Part shown: positions 7,992-16,471 of the stretch, piece after piece
Layout of the letters: each line of letters begins with the position of its first letter
Position numbering within the stretch: position 1 is the first letter of the stretch
From: Streptosporangium sp. NBC_01756
GTDB lineage: Bacteria; Actinomycetota; Actinomycetes; Streptosporangiales; Streptosporangiaceae
NCBI RefSeq assembly: GCF_035917975.1
Contig: NZ_CP109130.1
Coordinates: 3,348,001 to 3,412,000 of the forward strand
Direction: 5' to 3'
Length of the DNA stretch: 64,000 bases
The notes under the pieces: generated by a model
Database searches by the model: none
The model's input: the letters and a program-made list of their open reading frames with translations, nothing else
What the model was told of the DNA's origin: nothing
Made by a program: the position numbers and the translations under genes

Positions 7992-8914
7992 CACTGAACC
8001 TTTTTCATCCCTGGCGGCGAACTGCTGGTCACAGCATGATCGCAAGGCTGGTATTCGCCTGACGACGTAGAGAAACCCCTGGTAGACGGGTTGATCACCA
8101 CAATCACGTCTGTCACAACCAGGGGCTCCGGATGCTGTTCTATCGTGCTGCCGTCGACTTGTCGCGTTCAACGCTGAACTACGTCGCCAGCCTGATCCGC
8201 CGACACCGCAAAACGATCAGGTCGACTTGGCGGCGGCTCAACCCCGGACAACAGGCCTTGCTGGTGCTGGTCTACCTGCGCAAGGGCGAGACGTTCGTCG
8301 AACTCGGCGCGGGATTCGGGGTGTCGACGGCGACCGCGTGGCGGTACGTGGAGGAGACGGTGGCGTTGCTGTCGGCACGCTCGGCCAGGCGCTGCGCAAA
8401 GCCCAGCGGGACGGGGTGCACTACCTGGTACTGGACGGCACGCTGATCCGCACCGACCGGATCAGGGCCGACCGACCGTACTTCTCCGGCAAGCACCGCG
8501 TACACGGAATGAACATCCAGGTCATTGCCTCGCCAGACGGAACGATCCTGTGGATCTCTGGAGCTCTGCCGGGCAAGGCACATGATCTGAACGCCGCCCG
8601 CATCTGGGGCATCCTGCGTGCGCTGGAGCAGGCCGGAATCATCACCCTGGCCGACAAGGCACATCAGGGAGCCGAGGGCCCGCTCGCCACGCCGTACAAG
8701 GGCAAGAACAAGCCCGCATCGCAGAAGCAGGCCAACCGCTCCCACGCTAAGCTCCGCGGACCTGGCGAACGCGCCAACGCCCAGCTGAAGAGCTGGAAGA
8801 TCCTCCGGAAGCTACGCTGCAGCCCCGGCAAGGCCGGCCATCTGTGCAAGGCCATCGCTGTCCTTCAAAACCACCGCATCGCACAGGCCGCCTGAGAATG
8901 AAAAAGATTCATTG
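7992..8914 (+). mobile_element. IS5-family insertion sequence
   Basis: An insertion of about 0.92 kb. The ends form an imperfect inverted repeat: CACTGAACCTTTTTCATCC at the left, and on the right the complement of CAATGAATCTTTTTCATTC. The interior encodes a DDE_Tnp_4-type transposase. A second internal inverted repeat (CCCCTGGT near 8076 with ACCAGGGG near 8120) precedes the transposase start. No clear target duplication could be read, so the exact ends are uncertain by a few bases. Confidence 0.65.
8132..8895 (+). pseudogene. IS5-family transposase (DDE_Tnp_4), frameshifted
   Basis: The N-terminal helix-turn-helix part is read from ATG 8132 (LYFRAAVDLS-like start, then GAGFGVSTATAWRYVEE). 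The catalytic part lies in another frame from about 8385 (YLVLDGTLIRTDR, SGKHRVHGMN, then GPGERANAQLKSWKILR), containing the DDE residues. The frames join near GCACGCTCGGCCAGG at about 8380, where one base appears missing relative to a continuous product. It could be a natural two-frame transposase using frameshifting, as in some IS5 groups, but I see no slippery run at the junction, so inactivation is the simpler reading. Confidence 0.75.
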
Positions 8915-9591
8915 TGTCGGTGGGTAACTGCGAGTATCACGACGTGATCGCTACTCCTGACGACAGCACCCGGTTCTCCGATGTGAGCTCTGCCATGGGG
9001 GACGGCTACTGCTTCACCTATGTCCGCGGCTTGACGTCCGAGGAAGTCGTGACCCGACTCGGTGGCCGGTCAGAGGAGTTCACACTCATGACGCTCGAGG
9101 AACTGGCTGGGGTCGCCTACTCCCGTTATGACTGGAAGAACATGTTTTTCGGTGCCGTCGCCATCGGAGACTGGGTACTCCTCGTCGAACCCCTCGGCTC
9201 GCTCGGCGTCACCGAAGAGATCATCATGCCGCTGTCGGCGGCCACCCGCCTCGTCTCCCAGTACTACCTCGACATCAAGTGCATGGACTACTTCTACTGG
9301 ATCGAAGACGGAAAAATCCGGTTCGAGTACATAAACCAGGACGGTTACTCCCACTGGATTAAAGACGGAAAGATCCAGCTCGAGTTCCCGTACCCGGAAC
9401 GCTACTCAGAGGAGATACCGGACGAACTCGCAGAGACCATGGAGCGGATCGACGCCGTTTACTCAGAGTCCCCCTACCCTCACGAAGGGCCGGCGTTCCT
9501 CCTGGCCGAGCGCCTCACCGGGATCACGCTGACGCCGCAACTGCTGGAGGAGTCCACCTACCTGTGCGGAGGCGTTCCCAACCCGAGGTGA
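8914..9591 (+). CDS. DUF6461-like hypothetical protein
   Basis: A 225-aa soluble protein resembling the DUF6461 group common in actinomycetes: the pattern GDGYCFTYVRGLTSEEVVTR near residue 30 is characteristic. The function is unknown. Residues around 125-155 contain an internal duplication (YWIEDGKIRFEY and HWIKDGKIQLEF), unusual for the family. The GTG at 8914 uses the last base of the adjacent IS, so the original start may have been the GTG at 8920 or may have been lost. A rho-independent terminator follows directly. An N-terminal fragment of the same family appears at 51746. Confidence 0.6.
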   Translation: MSVGNCEYHDVIATPDDSTRFSDVSSAMGDGYCFTYVRGLTSEEVVTRLGGRSEEFTLMTLEELAGVAYSRYDWKNMFFGAVAIGDWVLLVEPLGSLGVTEEIIMPLSAATRLVSQYYLDIKCMDYFYWIEDGKIRFEYINQDGYSHWIKDGKIQLEFPYPERYSEEIPDELAETMERIDAVYSESPYPHEGPAFLLAERLTGITLTPQLLEESTYLCGGVPNPR

Positions 9592-9598
9592 ACAGAAC

Positions 9599-9637
9599 CC
9601 ACCGTCTGCGGCCCCTTGGGTTGGCCGCGGTCGGTGG
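9599..9637 (+). terminator. Strong hairpin after the DUF6461-like gene
   Basis: ACCGTCTGCGGCC (9601-9613) pairs with GGCCGCGGTCGGT (9623-9635) around a 9-base loop. There is no T-run, as is usual in actinomycetes. It sits 8 bp after the stop codon. Confidence 0.7.
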
Positions 9638-9851
9638 ATCACTTCGCTGTACGCTCCTGCGGGCTGCACGGGGGCACCGTTCTCCGCGGGCCTCCTGTAC
9701 CAAGCCATCAGGATGAAAAAGCCTCACTGTCGTATGGGTGCCTCATCTTGGTGCGATCGGCGTCGGAGTCAAACTTGGATTGCCGACCGGCGGATTTGTT
9801 GACGTGCTTCTTCTACCTTTCGACGTGACGTAGTGGCCAGCGGAGGGGACC
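9638..9851. other. Intergenic stretch with an IS-end-like motif
   Basis: No convincing gene. At about 9714-9737 the motif GGATGAAAAAGCCTCACTGT resembles the right end of the upstream IS (GAATGAAAAAGATTCATTGT), which may mark another IS end or a relic. Confidence 0.4.
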
Positions 9852-9995
9852 GTGACCGAGTTCAAAATCTGGTGGATGGACGCTCGACCGCAGATCCTCC
9901 TTATCCCAGCCGAACCACGCTACGGCCGCGAGGAATTCGCCCAATGGCTTCAGAGCCAGCAGTCTCCGACAGCTCGTATTTTCCACAGCACATGA
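9852..9995 (+). CDS. Small protein of unknown function
   Basis: A 47-aa frame from GTG 9852 preceded by the good ribosome site GCGGAGGGGACC. The product begins TEFKIWWMDARPQILLIPAEP and continues REEFAQWLQSQQ. It could be a complete small protein or the start of a longer gene broken after residue 47. Its codon usage fits real coding. I do not recognise the family. Confidence 0.45.
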   Translation: MTEFKIWWMDARPQILLIPAEPRYGREEFAQWLQSQQSPTARIFHST

Positions 9996-10110
9996 ACAGA
10001 GCACAGCCTTTTGAACTATAAGAAACTGTGGGCTTGATCTGTCCTGCCCTTCTACTCGCCTCGACCGCTGAATTGCTTCCGTCGGCTAGGCGAGCACCGA
10101 TGAGCTAGTT

Positions 10111-10944
10111 TCATCGGTCCTGTCGAGTTGCGTAGCCGGGGGATGTTGAGGCGAGATCATTAAGTGTAGCGTTGACCACCGGCCAGCACATCTCAACGGT
10201 GTCCCTATCCGGAGAGTGGTTCATCCGTACCTGGAGGTGCGGATGAACAAGGTTTCGGTAGTCGCGAAGAGCATGGCAGAACTTCGGAACGTCAACACCG
10301 ATGAAACCGTACTTCCCTGCAAGCTCGATCAGGTCATGGAGGGATTTGTGCTTGAGTTGCGACTCCGGCAGTCTCAGCCGGGTACGTATTGCATCCAGGA
10401 GAACTCCTTCGAGGAGACTTCCAAGTATAATAATCGCGGCGACGTGGCATCCGTTGTTTGTGCATGTTCGAGCCTCGTCCAGACGGCCTTGTAGGATTTT
10501 GGCGAACTGCGGGTCAACGACTACCTGTGACATCGTCACTCTTAACGTCACAGATGCGAGAGTTACGGGCGACGCAGATCCAGGGTCGCATTCGATGATG
10601 CGTGGCCGACCGCCAGGACGCTCAACCTTGTAACCCTCGTGGACAAGGAACTCATTGATGAGCCTAGCGATCTCTGCTGCAGTGCTAGGCGGTTCACCCA
10701 TATACTCCCTCTGATCGCATAGGCGCAAGATGACACGCTCGATGTCATCAGGATGATCTCGCCGTTCCCGCAGGCGCTCGGTGATCCAGTCGCGACGAGC
10801 CCCACCTTCGTACTCAGGGACACCTGTCCATCCGGCGTCCCTCAGGAATTTCGTCAGCTCGTAGGTTGGCCGTGAGTACGGGGTGTCGTCTCCGCAGATG
10901 ATACGGCCAAGCTGGCGAAGGGTGTTGTCATCAAGCCGCTCCAT
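10111..10944 (-). CDS. HEPN/Abi_C-like protein partnered with the helicase-nuclease
   Basis: A 277-aa soluble protein. The C-terminal half (about 140-260) is helical and resembles HEPN or abortive-infection C-terminal domains: FAKILQGRLDEARTCTNNG, IIILGSLLEGVLLDAI, then RDYRNLVHP at 227-235, an RX6H arrangement like the catalytic motif of HEPN RNases. The N-terminal 100 residues are helical and of unknown family. The ATG at 10944 overlaps the last 14 bp of the helicase gene, so the two are translationally coupled. An upstream extension of the frame only shadows the helicase. I infer an RNase or abortive-infection effector; no family search was possible. Confidence 0.7.
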   Translation of the reverse strand: MERLDDNTLRQLGRIICGDDTPYSRPTYELTKFLRDAGWTGVPEYEGGARRDWITERLRERRDHPDDIERVILRLCDQREYMGEPPSTAAEIARLINEFLVHEGYKVERPGGRPRIIECDPGSASPVTLASVTLRVTMSQVVVDPQFAKILQGRLDEARTCTNNGCHVAAIIILGSLLEGVLLDAIRTRLRLPESQLKHKSLHDLIELAGKYGFIGVDVPKFCHALRDYRNLVHPHLQVRMNHSPDRDTVEMCWPVVNATLNDLASTSPGYATRQDR

Positions 10945-13900
10945 AGTCGTCTTCCTCATCGCTGTTCTGAAGTTCGATGGGGCGCCAAGTGGACGCCCCC
11001 GAGGGTTTCTTATTGACGACGCCGGGTGTGATGCCTCGCCTGTCGAGCTCGCGCCAGAGTGGTTCAAGCGCCTTGTTGGGATCGAGATAAAAGTCCCCTT
11101 CGCGTAGCCGCCAAAGTTCCCAACTTGCACGACGGAGTTCCTGCTCCCTAGCAATGTCGGCACGGACTTGATCAGGGGTTGAGTGCCAGGCTCGGCCGTC
11201 GCATTCGACCCCCAACCTGCCTTTCATTCCGATCACTACCAGATCAATCCGCTTGTTGTTCCCTACTGGCATCTGGGGGACGACGCGATAGCCACGCTCC
11301 TGAATCTGGAGATACACCCGTTGCTCGAAGAGGGAGTCGAAGGCCGGGTGCGGGATATCGGGATGCACGTCTCCCAGTTCGGTCTGGCTGGGCTCGCTAA
11401 GTACCGGATTCATCATCCATGTCAGCAGCGATCGACGGAGGTCTTGTGGATTGAGACGATGTAGGGGAAGCGACGTGAACAGCCACATCTGATCTTCCGC
11501 TCTGCTAGTGGCCACGTTGAATCGCCGTTGTTGAGGCTTGCTGCTGGCGATCCTGGGATTGTCCGTGACGACCATCGATAGCAGGATGACATCGCGTTGA
11601 TCGCCCTGAAAATCTGGAGGCTGGCCGACGCGGAGCTTACGCAATTCCGCCTCGGCCGCATCGATCTTCTCGCTGATCAGGCGCTCCAGAACGCGGACCT
11701 GCCCCGTGCTCTGGAGCGCTATGACACCGAAAGTCTTGCCGTTGTATCGGGGATCAGCGAAGAGTTCAGAGAGCTTGCTCACAAGCTGCTCCGCCTCCAC
11801 CTCGTTGCGCAAGCGGTCTTCGATTCCTTCGGTGTATGCGTCCTCGACGAGTACTACTTTGAGTGGGTCTAACCGCTCGGCGCCAAACTGACGGAGTGGT
11901 ACGAGACGGTCGCCGTAGAACTGTTTAGAGGACCAGCCGATGATCTCGGGCATGCAGCGGTAGTGGTCACTGAGACGAACTACTTCGGGGAAGCGCGCCT
12001 GCAGCAGGGTGTAGAGGTTCGCAGTTGGGGCAAAGTCGTCGCGGAAGGCCGGCCGCACACCGGGTAGGTATTGATCGATCCGATCGTGGATCGGTTTCAG
12101 CTCGCCATACGACATGGCAGAAGGGGCGCACTGCTGATCGTCACCCACGACGATGACATGAGGAGCGAGCCAGAGCAGAAAAGCCGAGTCGACACGCATC
12201 TGACTAGCTTCATCAACAATCACGACATCAAAGCAGTCGGGCTGATGGCGAATGGTCTCCACCACCAAAGGCAGCGGCATAATCCAGGCAGGTACGGCGC
12301 CTTGCGCTAGCGACATGGCATCACGCACGCCTTGGCGATGCCGCTCGCCGTACCGTTTGCTCGTTCCTTTACCTCGATCGCTCACACGGTTCTTATACGC
12401 CTGTAGGCCCTGCCGCTGTTCCTGCGTCATCCGGGCCAAGCACCATAGCCACGCTTCCGCCGCAGCCAGTTCAGCGGTGATATCTTCGAGGGCTTGCTCC
12501 GCTGCCTCCAGTTCGTACATAAGCTTCTGGTCACGCTCGGGATCGCTCAACCGCCTACAGTAGACGGCGGCCCTCCCCCACTCCCAGGCGGCCGACAGCT
12601 CTGCCAGCCGCTCAGCCCATGCCGGATTGGTGAGGGACTTGTCGAGGTCGGCCGTTAGCACCGGGTGTTCCAGCCGCAGACTGTCCAGTAGTTGGTCACA
12701 ACGCTGTTGCTCGATCCGACGTTTAGCCGCAGTAGCAAGGTCGCGGAGAGCGTGCCCGTAGGCTTCTGCATCACGTTTTCGAATCGCTTCGCGGAGGGCT
12801 TGGAGTTCGGGCCCTGCCTCAGCCAGATGGGGGGTCAGCCTTTCATTGAGTGCATCCAGCATTTTGACCGCGTGCCTTGCCGTGGCCTGGTCGAGACTCC
12901 ACTCGATGTTCTCGAGCAGTTCGTCCCACCCTTGAGGTGTATGTATGAAGTGATGGAGGCGGCTCTCGCGCAAGATGGCGCCGACCCCTTCAACAGTGGT
13001 GCTGAATGCTCGAATACTGGACAGATCCGCAGCCCGATCACAGAGTTCGGAGAGCCGGTTAGCCAAGGGCCCGGAACCGGGCTTACTTCCTGTGTGTAAC
13101 CAATGATCGTCTAAGCTGACAACGAGTTCCTGGGCTTGAAGATGGATCAGAAGGGCGTCCGACTGATCCAAGGTCCGAGGTGGCTTGCCGTCAACCGTGC
13201 ACTCGGACAGGATTCGTTCAGCATTGCGTATCGTCCTTGGCCTCAACCACCATGTCCTTGTTTCGCTGGCCAGATACTGATGTAGCACCATCGCGGCGTT
13301 GACCATCGAGGTCACCTTGTCCACGGTGAGTTGCGGGACAACTACACGGCGCATTCCCAATCTGGACAATGCCCGATGGTGCTCAGCGGCTTGGTGAGTC
13401 ATCTGATGAAGGTTCTGCCAGAGCGCTTGATCACGCCCGGCCAAGGCTGCGAGCAGGGCGCGTACTCGCCAGTCGGCCTCGTCCCAGTGCACGGCCCGAA
13501 GCGGTAGCCCAAGTCGATGCAAAGCATTAAGCGCATCATGGAGAAGCCGGTCGATGATCTGGATCCGCCGAGCTGGCAGCTGCCCGAGCTGCTCACCTAA
13601 GGGCGTGGGCATCCTCTGGCCTTCGGCTGCCGCCTCGCTTACATGGATGATGAAGTCGCGCGCTGGCAGCAAATCCAATTCAGCGGGGAGAAATTCGTGA
13701 CGTAGACGCAGGCGGTTAGAGTCGGCGTTCTTCAGCAGATCGGCTAGCTCAAGCGCCTCCGACGGGGTTACGGGTGGTTCTAGCGGCGCCGGATCAGGAA
13801 ATGGATCGATCCAGCCAAAACGTGCGGCATTCGCGCGGACAGTCTCGACAATGTCTGCGCGAGTGCCCTCATATCCGACGGCTACGCTCCGATGGACTGT

Positions 13901-15403
13901 TTCACTCTCGCGCAGATCAAAGATCTGATCGTGGAGGGATGCGCGACGCTTGAGCGTCTCAGTTCGCTGCTCTTGCAGCCTCGTGATACGCAGCCGGAGC
14001 TGCTCGGGGTCACTGCTGGAGACGCGATCTGAAAGCGCAGAAACGGTACGTTCCAGCTCATCGGTCCCACGGCTGTGCTGATATGAGAACTGCACGCAGA
14101 GTTCCTGAAGAGGCTTCGGCAGCTTGTCACGGACGACGGACAGAGCCTGATCCTTCGCGCTGGTGACCAGTACCCGTTTTCCTCGCGCTAGTAATGCGGC
14201 CAACAGGTTCGCAATCGTGTGCGTCTTTCCCGTACCCGGCGGTCCTTGAACAACGACCGCGGTGTCATGCTGCAGGCGATTAAGTACGGATCGTTGTGCC
14301 ATGTTCGCAGGGAGCGGGAACAGCGGATCTTCGCCGAGAAGGAGATCAGCAGGCTGGCCCGAACTTGTCCGCCAGGCCACACGCTCGGCTTTCTCCAGAT
14401 CGAATACGAGTTGGGCGAGTCCAAGCGGTGCGGAGGCACCTGGCCGCTGAAGCGTTTCGAGAATCCGCTGATAGCACTCGACCAGAAGATTGCTGTCCCG
14501 CTGGCGAATGATCAGCGCCGGCGCCAAGGCTGTGACTGAACCCAAATCCAATTCTGGCCTTTCCCACGTTCGGGTAAATCGGGCCGGAAAGTCGAGGGCC
14601 CGAGCATGCCATTTCTCTAACACCTCGACCGCGCGGTCATTCAGTGGGTGAATATCACCCGACTGGAGCTCAGCCTGAAGCGCCTCGACCCGGTCTGCTG
14701 CAAAGCCGTCTTCGCTATCGAGGAATTGCCGGTCCTCAAATCGAACAGCCGCCTCTTCTGGAATTTTGACAATGATAGTAGTCGTTGTCCGATCGATCGA
14801 TAGATCCACCCGAACGGTGATCAGATGGCGGCGGATCTTTTCCCCGCGCGGAGAGTTCAGGCATAGCAGGCCAACTCCAAGCACCGCCTCGAGGGTGTCG
14901 TCGTTCTGGCTTAACTTGCGCACTGCAGACGCGAGATCGCTATAAAGCTTGCGGCGCGGCAAGGCCTGCCGTTCAGCCTTGGCCCAAAGTCGCCATATAT
15001 TCAGCCATTTCTCGAATGCCGCCTGGTGACGATCATTTTCGGGTGGCAGCCCGTCGGTTATGGCGAGAGTGTCGCCTAGTTGAAGATCAGGCATTAAGAG
15101 ACGAGGTTCGCTGTCCTGGTCGGTTACGTGTTGGAGATCGATACGACCTGCCAGCAAAGCAGGAGGATCCGGTGGAGGGCGTCGAGGTTCGTACTGCAGT
15201 TCCAGCAGGGTGCCGCCCCGTTGTTCATGGAGAGTCTTCACGCCTTCTGGTAGTTCGGCGAGCCACCAAATGTCCTGATATTTGCTGTAATCGCGGACGG
15301 TGCGCTTGCCGGCTTGGGCAAGGTCGCGCAGGTATTCGATTAGGCCGACGGTGGCCTGAACGACTTGGGGGTCACGAGAAGTTCTCGCAATAGGTGACTG
15401 CAT
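10931..15403 (-). CDS. SF1 (UPF1/DNA2-like) helicase with C-terminal PD-(D/E)XK nuclease
   Basis: A 1490-aa multidomain protein. Residues 1-350 form an unknown N-terminal region. Walker A is QGPPGTGKTHTIANLL (387-394), DEAS motif II is at 1064-1067, VIVVGDDQQCAP is motif III, and NVATSRA at about 1296-1302 is motif VI. A long helical insertion (about 450-1050) separates motifs I and II. Residues about 1350-1465 are a DUF559/Vsr/MTES_1575-type nuclease: RIDLVVIG (D1387) and GVECDGRAWH (E1400, D1402). Large SF1 helicase-nuclease fusions of this kind occur in anti-phage islands. The gene is first in an operon with the HEPN-like gene. The defence role is inference. Confidence 0.85.
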   Translation of the reverse strand: MQSPIARTSRDPQVVQATVGLIEYLRDLAQAGKRTVRDYSKYQDIWWLAELPEGVKTLHEQRGGTLLELQYEPRRPPPDPPALLAGRIDLQHVTDQDSEPRLLMPDLQLGDTLAITDGLPPENDRHQAAFEKWLNIWRLWAKAERQALPRRKLYSDLASAVRKLSQNDDTLEAVLGVGLLCLNSPRGEKIRRHLITVRVDLSIDRTTTTIIVKIPEEAAVRFEDRQFLDSEDGFAADRVEALQAELQSGDIHPLNDRAVEVLEKWHARALDFPARFTRTWERPELDLGSVTALAPALIIRQRDSNLLVECYQRILETLQRPGASAPLGLAQLVFDLEKAERVAWRTSSGQPADLLLGEDPLFPLPANMAQRSVLNRLQHDTAVVVQGPPGTGKTHTIANLLAALLARGKRVLVTSAKDQALSVVRDKLPKPLQELCVQFSYQHSRGTDELERTVSALSDRVSSSDPEQLRLRITRLQEQRTETLKRRASLHDQIFDLRESETVHRSVAVGYEGTRADIVETVRANAARFGWIDPFPDPAPLEPPVTPSEALELADLLKNADSNRLRLRHEFLPAELDLLPARDFIIHVSEAAAEGQRMPTPLGEQLGQLPARRIQIIDRLLHDALNALHRLGLPLRAVHWDEADWRVRALLAALAGRDQALWQNLHQMTHQAAEHHRALSRLGMRRVVVPQLTVDKVTSMVNAAMVLHQYLASETRTWWLRPRTIRNAERILSECTVDGKPPRTLDQSDALLIHLQAQELVVSLDDHWLHTGSKPGSGPLANRLSELCDRAADLSSIRAFSTTVEGVGAILRESRLHHFIHTPQGWDELLENIEWSLDQATARHAVKMLDALNERLTPHLAEAGPELQALREAIRKRDAEAYGHALRDLATAAKRRIEQQRCDQLLDSLRLEHPVLTADLDKSLTNPAWAERLAELSAAWEWGRAAVYCRRLSDPERDQKLMYELEAAEQALEDITAELAAAEAWLWCLARMTQEQRQGLQAYKNRVSDRGKGTSKRYGERHRQGVRDAMSLAQGAVPAWIMPLPLVVETIRHQPDCFDVVIVDEASQMRVDSAFLLWLAPHVIVVGDDQQCAPSAMSYGELKPIHDRIDQYLPGVRPAFRDDFAPTANLYTLLQARFPEVVRLSDHYRCMPEIIGWSSKQFYGDRLVPLRQFGAERLDPLKVVLVEDAYTEGIEDRLRNEVEAEQLVSKLSELFADPRYNGKTFGVIALQSTGQVRVLERLISEKIDAAEAELRKLRVGQPPDFQGDQRDVILLSMVVTDNPRIASSKPQQRRFNVATSRAEDQMWLFTSLPLHRLNPQDLRRSLLTWMMNPVLSEPSQTELGDVHPDIPHPAFDSLFEQRVYLQIQERGYRVVPQMPVGNNKRIDLVVIGMKGRLGVECDGRAWHSTPDQVRADIAREQELRRASWELWRLREGDFYLDPNKALEPLWRELDRRGITPGVVNKKPSGASTWRPIELQNSDEEDDYGAA

Positions 15404-15950
15404 AGTGAAGTGGCACCCTTCTGACAGGCCAGCCCTTCAGGATGCATTGCGACTGACTTATACTCAAGCGTTAATGTCGAAGTTGCCGTAAACGGATGCC
15501 CGAGTCCACCGAATAATGCAGTCCTTATTCGGTTGAGGTCTAGGGTCAGCAGATACTCGGCTCCAGTTGATCACGGCTTCTCAGCAGTTGATCATCAGAT
15601 GGCCGAGATCATGGCCGATCGTTCATTTCGTAGCGTGAGGTCACGTCCGGGCAAGCGGTTTGCGGCAACGCCGTCTTACATGATCACACCATGCGGCTTC
15701 ACATCGATCATCCAGCCAAGGAGTCAACCCGTTTGCCCGGTTCGCTCCGTTGATCCGTAATGAACTGCTCCTTGACGTCCCCAGATGACACTTCGGTCTC
15801 GGGGGAGAGCCAGAAGCTCTGTCATGAGCGGCGAAGCCTCGGAGCGGCTTGATCCTAAATTCATTCGGCTCCGGCTGAGATACGACCTCGACCTATCGGG
15901 ACAGCTTCGAAAGCGTCTGGACCACAGCGACGCCTATATAGTCCTGACCC
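15404..15950. other. Intergenic region between the helicase operon and Nudix
   Basis: About 550 bp without a gene I can support. It must hold the minus-strand helicase promoter (an AT-rich patch around 15455-15475, reading TTGAGTATAAG on the minus strand) and the plus-strand Nudix promoter. Short repeats of GTCCGGGCAAGCGGTTTG / AACCCGTTTGCCCGG occur around 15645-15745. Confidence 0.5.
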
Positions 15951-16427
15951 ATGGCCCGCCGGATCGACTTCTACGAAGATTCCACCGCACCCAAGCCCAA
16001 CAACCTGGTTCCGTCAGTGAACGTCGTGGTCACCAACGAGACGGGCGAGATCCTGATGATCCGCCGCAGCGACAATGGCAACTGGGCCGTTCCCGGTGGT
16101 GCGATCGACCTCGGCGAGTCCCTGCCCGAGGCGGCGGTCCGCGAGACATTGGAGGAGACCGGAATCAAGTGTGAGATCACCGGCCTCATCGGGACGTACA
16201 CCGACCCCAAGCACGTGATCCTCTACACCAGCGACGGCGAGGCCCGGCAGGAGTTCTCCATCGTGCTGGCCGGCCGAGCCGTCGACGGTGAGCCGACGCC
16301 GAGCGACGAGTCCCGTGAGGTGCGTTGGATATCGCGGGACGAGGTGCTCTCCCTGTCGATGGACCGGTCAATGCGACTGCGGATCGGCCACTTCCTCGAA
16401 GGCGCGAGCAAGCCGTACATAGGCTGA
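15951..16427 (+). CDS. Nudix hydrolase, Pif-like
   Basis: A 158-aa protein with a complete Nudix box at about residues 50-72 (GGAIDLGESLPEAA then RETLEETGI), the metal-binding motif for hydrolysing nucleoside diphosphate derivatives. It lies convergent to the element's integrase. In pSAM2 a Nudix protein, Pif, blocks redundant transfer, and Nudix genes are common in AICEs, so an immunity role is plausible but not shown. Two truncated copies of the same gene lie at 56875 and 59639, beginning with nearly the same residues (ARRIDF, LVPSVNVV) and ending inside the Nudix box. Confidence 0.85.
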   Translation: MARRIDFYEDSTAPKPNNLVPSVNVVVTNETGEILMIRRSDNGNWAVPGGAIDLGESLPEAAVRETLEETGIKCEITGLIGTYTDPKHVILYTSDGEARQEFSIVLAGRAVDGEPTPSDESREVRWISRDEVLSLSMDRSMRLRIGHFLEGASKPYIG

Positions 16428-16450
16428 GGCCCCGGCGTGTGCCGAGGCCT
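16427..16450. terminator. Bidirectional hairpin between Nudix and integrase
   Basis: AGGCCCCGGC (16427-16436) pairs with GCCGAGGCCT (16441-16450) around a GTGT loop with one mismatch. It overlaps the Nudix stop and precedes the end of the convergent integrase gene, so it can serve both. Confidence 0.65.
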
Positions 16451-16471
16451 GGAGCCGAATCTCTACGAGGA

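Noticed and set aside
10216-10494. Short plus-strand frame inside the HEPN-like gene
   Set aside because: Antisense to a coupled gene with recognisable motifs.
15533-15760. Plus-strand 75-codon frame upstream of the Nudix gene
   Set aside because: No ribosome site and atypical composition; the region more likely holds promoters and short repeats.
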